Source of the DNA: JAJXWB01 sp047605445
GTDB lineage: Bacteria; Pseudomonadota; Alphaproteobacteria; Rhizobiales; Beijerinckiaceae
Length of the DNA stretch: 6,497 nucleotides
NCBI GenBank assembly: GCA_047605445.1
Contig: JASGFP010000159.1
Coordinates: 1 to 6,497 of the forward strand
Direction: 5' to 3'
Part shown: one piece after another, positions 5,680 to 6,497 of the stretch
How positions within the stretch are numbered: position 1 is the first letter of the stretch
Layout of the letters: every line of letters begins with the position of its first letter
Program-made: the position numbers and the translations under genes
Notes under the pieces: model-generated
The model's database searches: none
Told to the model about the DNA's origin: nothing
Seen by the model: only the letters and a program-made list of their open reading frames with translations

Positions 5680-6497
5680 TCAGCCGGTCGGCTGCGGCTC
5701 CAGCCCGCCCGCGTCCGGCTCCGGCGGCGCGGGTCGGTTGCGGCCTGTGGTCGGCACTGCGGCCGTGCGCGGCGGGGTCGGGTCGCCGGTGTCGCGCACG
5801 GGGGGTACGCCCTTCAGAAGGCCCAGAATCTCGTCGCCCGAGAGCGTCTCGTATTCGATCAGCCCCTTGGCGAGCGCCTCGAGATCGTCGCGCTTTTCGG
5901 TGAGGATGCGGCGCGCCTCCGAAAGGCCGGTCTCGACGAGACGGCGCACTTCGGCGTCGATCTTCTGCGAAGTGTTTTCCGACAGCGTCTGCCGCTGGCC
6001 CATCGAATAGCCCAGAAACACTTCCTCCTGGTTCTCGCCGTACATGACGGTGCCGAGTTCCTTGGAAAAACCCCAGCGCGTGACCATGGCGCGGGCGAGC
6101 TTGGTCGCCTGCTCGATGTCGGACTGCGCGCCCGACGTCACCTTGTCGTCGCCGAAGATGATTTCTTCCGACACGCGGCCGCCCATCAGCACGGCCAGAC
6201 GCGACATCATCTGCTCGTAGCTCATCGACAGCTTGTCGCGCTCGGGCAGTTGCATGACCATGCCGAGCGCACGGCCGCGCGGAATGATCGTCGCCTTGTG
6301 GACGGGATCGGTCGCGGGCACGTTGAGCGCCACGATGGCGTGGCCGCCCTCGTGATAGGCGGTCAGCAGCTTTTCCTGCTCGGTCATGACCAGCGTGCGG
6401 CGTTCCGCGCCCATCATGATCTTGTCCTTGGCGTCCTCGAATTCGGCCATGGTGACGATGCGCTTGCCGCGCCGCGCCGCCATCAGCGCCGCCTCGT
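5680..6497 (-). CDS. ftsH: ATP-dependent zinc metalloprotease FtsH, C-terminal part (runs off right edge)
   Basis: FtsH is a hexameric inner-membrane AAA+ protease that degrades misfolded membrane proteins and short-lived regulators such as LpxC and sigma-32. The window holds the last 271 codons; the membrane segments and most of the AAA+ domain lie beyond 6497. The reading frame stays open to the edge, with EAAL before the first in-window methionine at 6483, so that methionine is not the start. Counting from it, the zinc site HEGGH is at 44-48 with glutamate E45 as catalytic base, and the third zinc ligand is probably D122 in GAQSDIEQAT. Other peptidase-domain marks are PRGRALGM (68-75), GGRVSEEIIFGDDKVTSG (101-118) and MVTRWGFSKELG. 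The HEGGH form replaces the more usual HEAGH and keeps all ligands. The tail after about residue 220 is Pro-rich and low in complexity, as is common in FtsH. It terminates at the hairpin at 5628-5656. Confidence 0.97.
   Translation of the reverse strand, partial: EAALMAARRGKRIVTMAEFEDAKDKIMMGAERRTLVMTEQEKLLTAYHEGGHAIVALNVPATDPVHKATIIPRGRALGMVMQLPERDKLSMSYEQMMSRLAVLMGGRVSEEIIFGDDKVTSGAQSDIEQATKLARAMVTRWGFSKELGTVMYGENQEEVFLGYSMGQRQTLSENTSQKIDAEVRRLVETGLSEARRILTEKRDDLEALAKGLIEYETLSGDEILGLLKGVPPVRDTGDPTPPRTAAVPTTGRNRPAPPEPDAGGLEPQPTG

Overview
The window is GC-rich DNA from an alphaproteobacterium, most likely of the order Hyphomicrobiales (Rhizobiales). Four things point there: a serC of the alphaproteobacterial type preceded by what looks like the alphaproteobacterial serC leader RNA; a serC-serA gene order; an ftsH/glmM neighbourhood; and Omp25/31-like small outer-membrane barrels. 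The genus cannot be fixed from the sequence alone. It is ordinary chromosomal housekeeping DNA. I see no phage, transposase, CRISPR, toxin or defence genes, and no tRNA or rRNA.

Layout from left to right (all genes on the minus strand except arsC): the first 81 codons of serA (1-245); a 130-bp G/C-tract palindromic repeat (275-404); serC (420-1592) with its own promoter and leader RNA; two tandem, paralogous outer-membrane beta-barrel genes (1738-2589 and 2779-3639), each with its own terminator and an upstream TTAA-N7-TTAA box; glmM (3787-5133); a divergent 128-bp promoter gap; an arsC-family gene on the plus strand (5262-5618); a terminator that may act in both directions; and the 3' end of ftsH (5680-6497, running off the right edge).

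Functionally, serC and serA form a serine-biosynthesis unit: SerA oxidises 3-phosphoglycerate and SerC transaminates the product. It is probably controlled through the serC leader, whose last stem pairs over the serC ribosome binding site. The two barrels are surface proteins made as separate transcripts. Their upstream regions share a 23-bp layout matching a CtrA site, at nearly the same distance from both start codons, and this is the most interesting regulatory signal here. GlmM supplies glucosamine-1-phosphate for peptidoglycan and LPS. FtsH is the membrane-bound AAA+ zinc protease usually found near glmM; here a convergent arsC-like gene separates the two. I did not find a clearly new biological system. 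The points worth checking are regulatory: the paired CtrA-like boxes, the leader RNA, and the palindrome with G-quadruplex potential inside the serC-serA unit.
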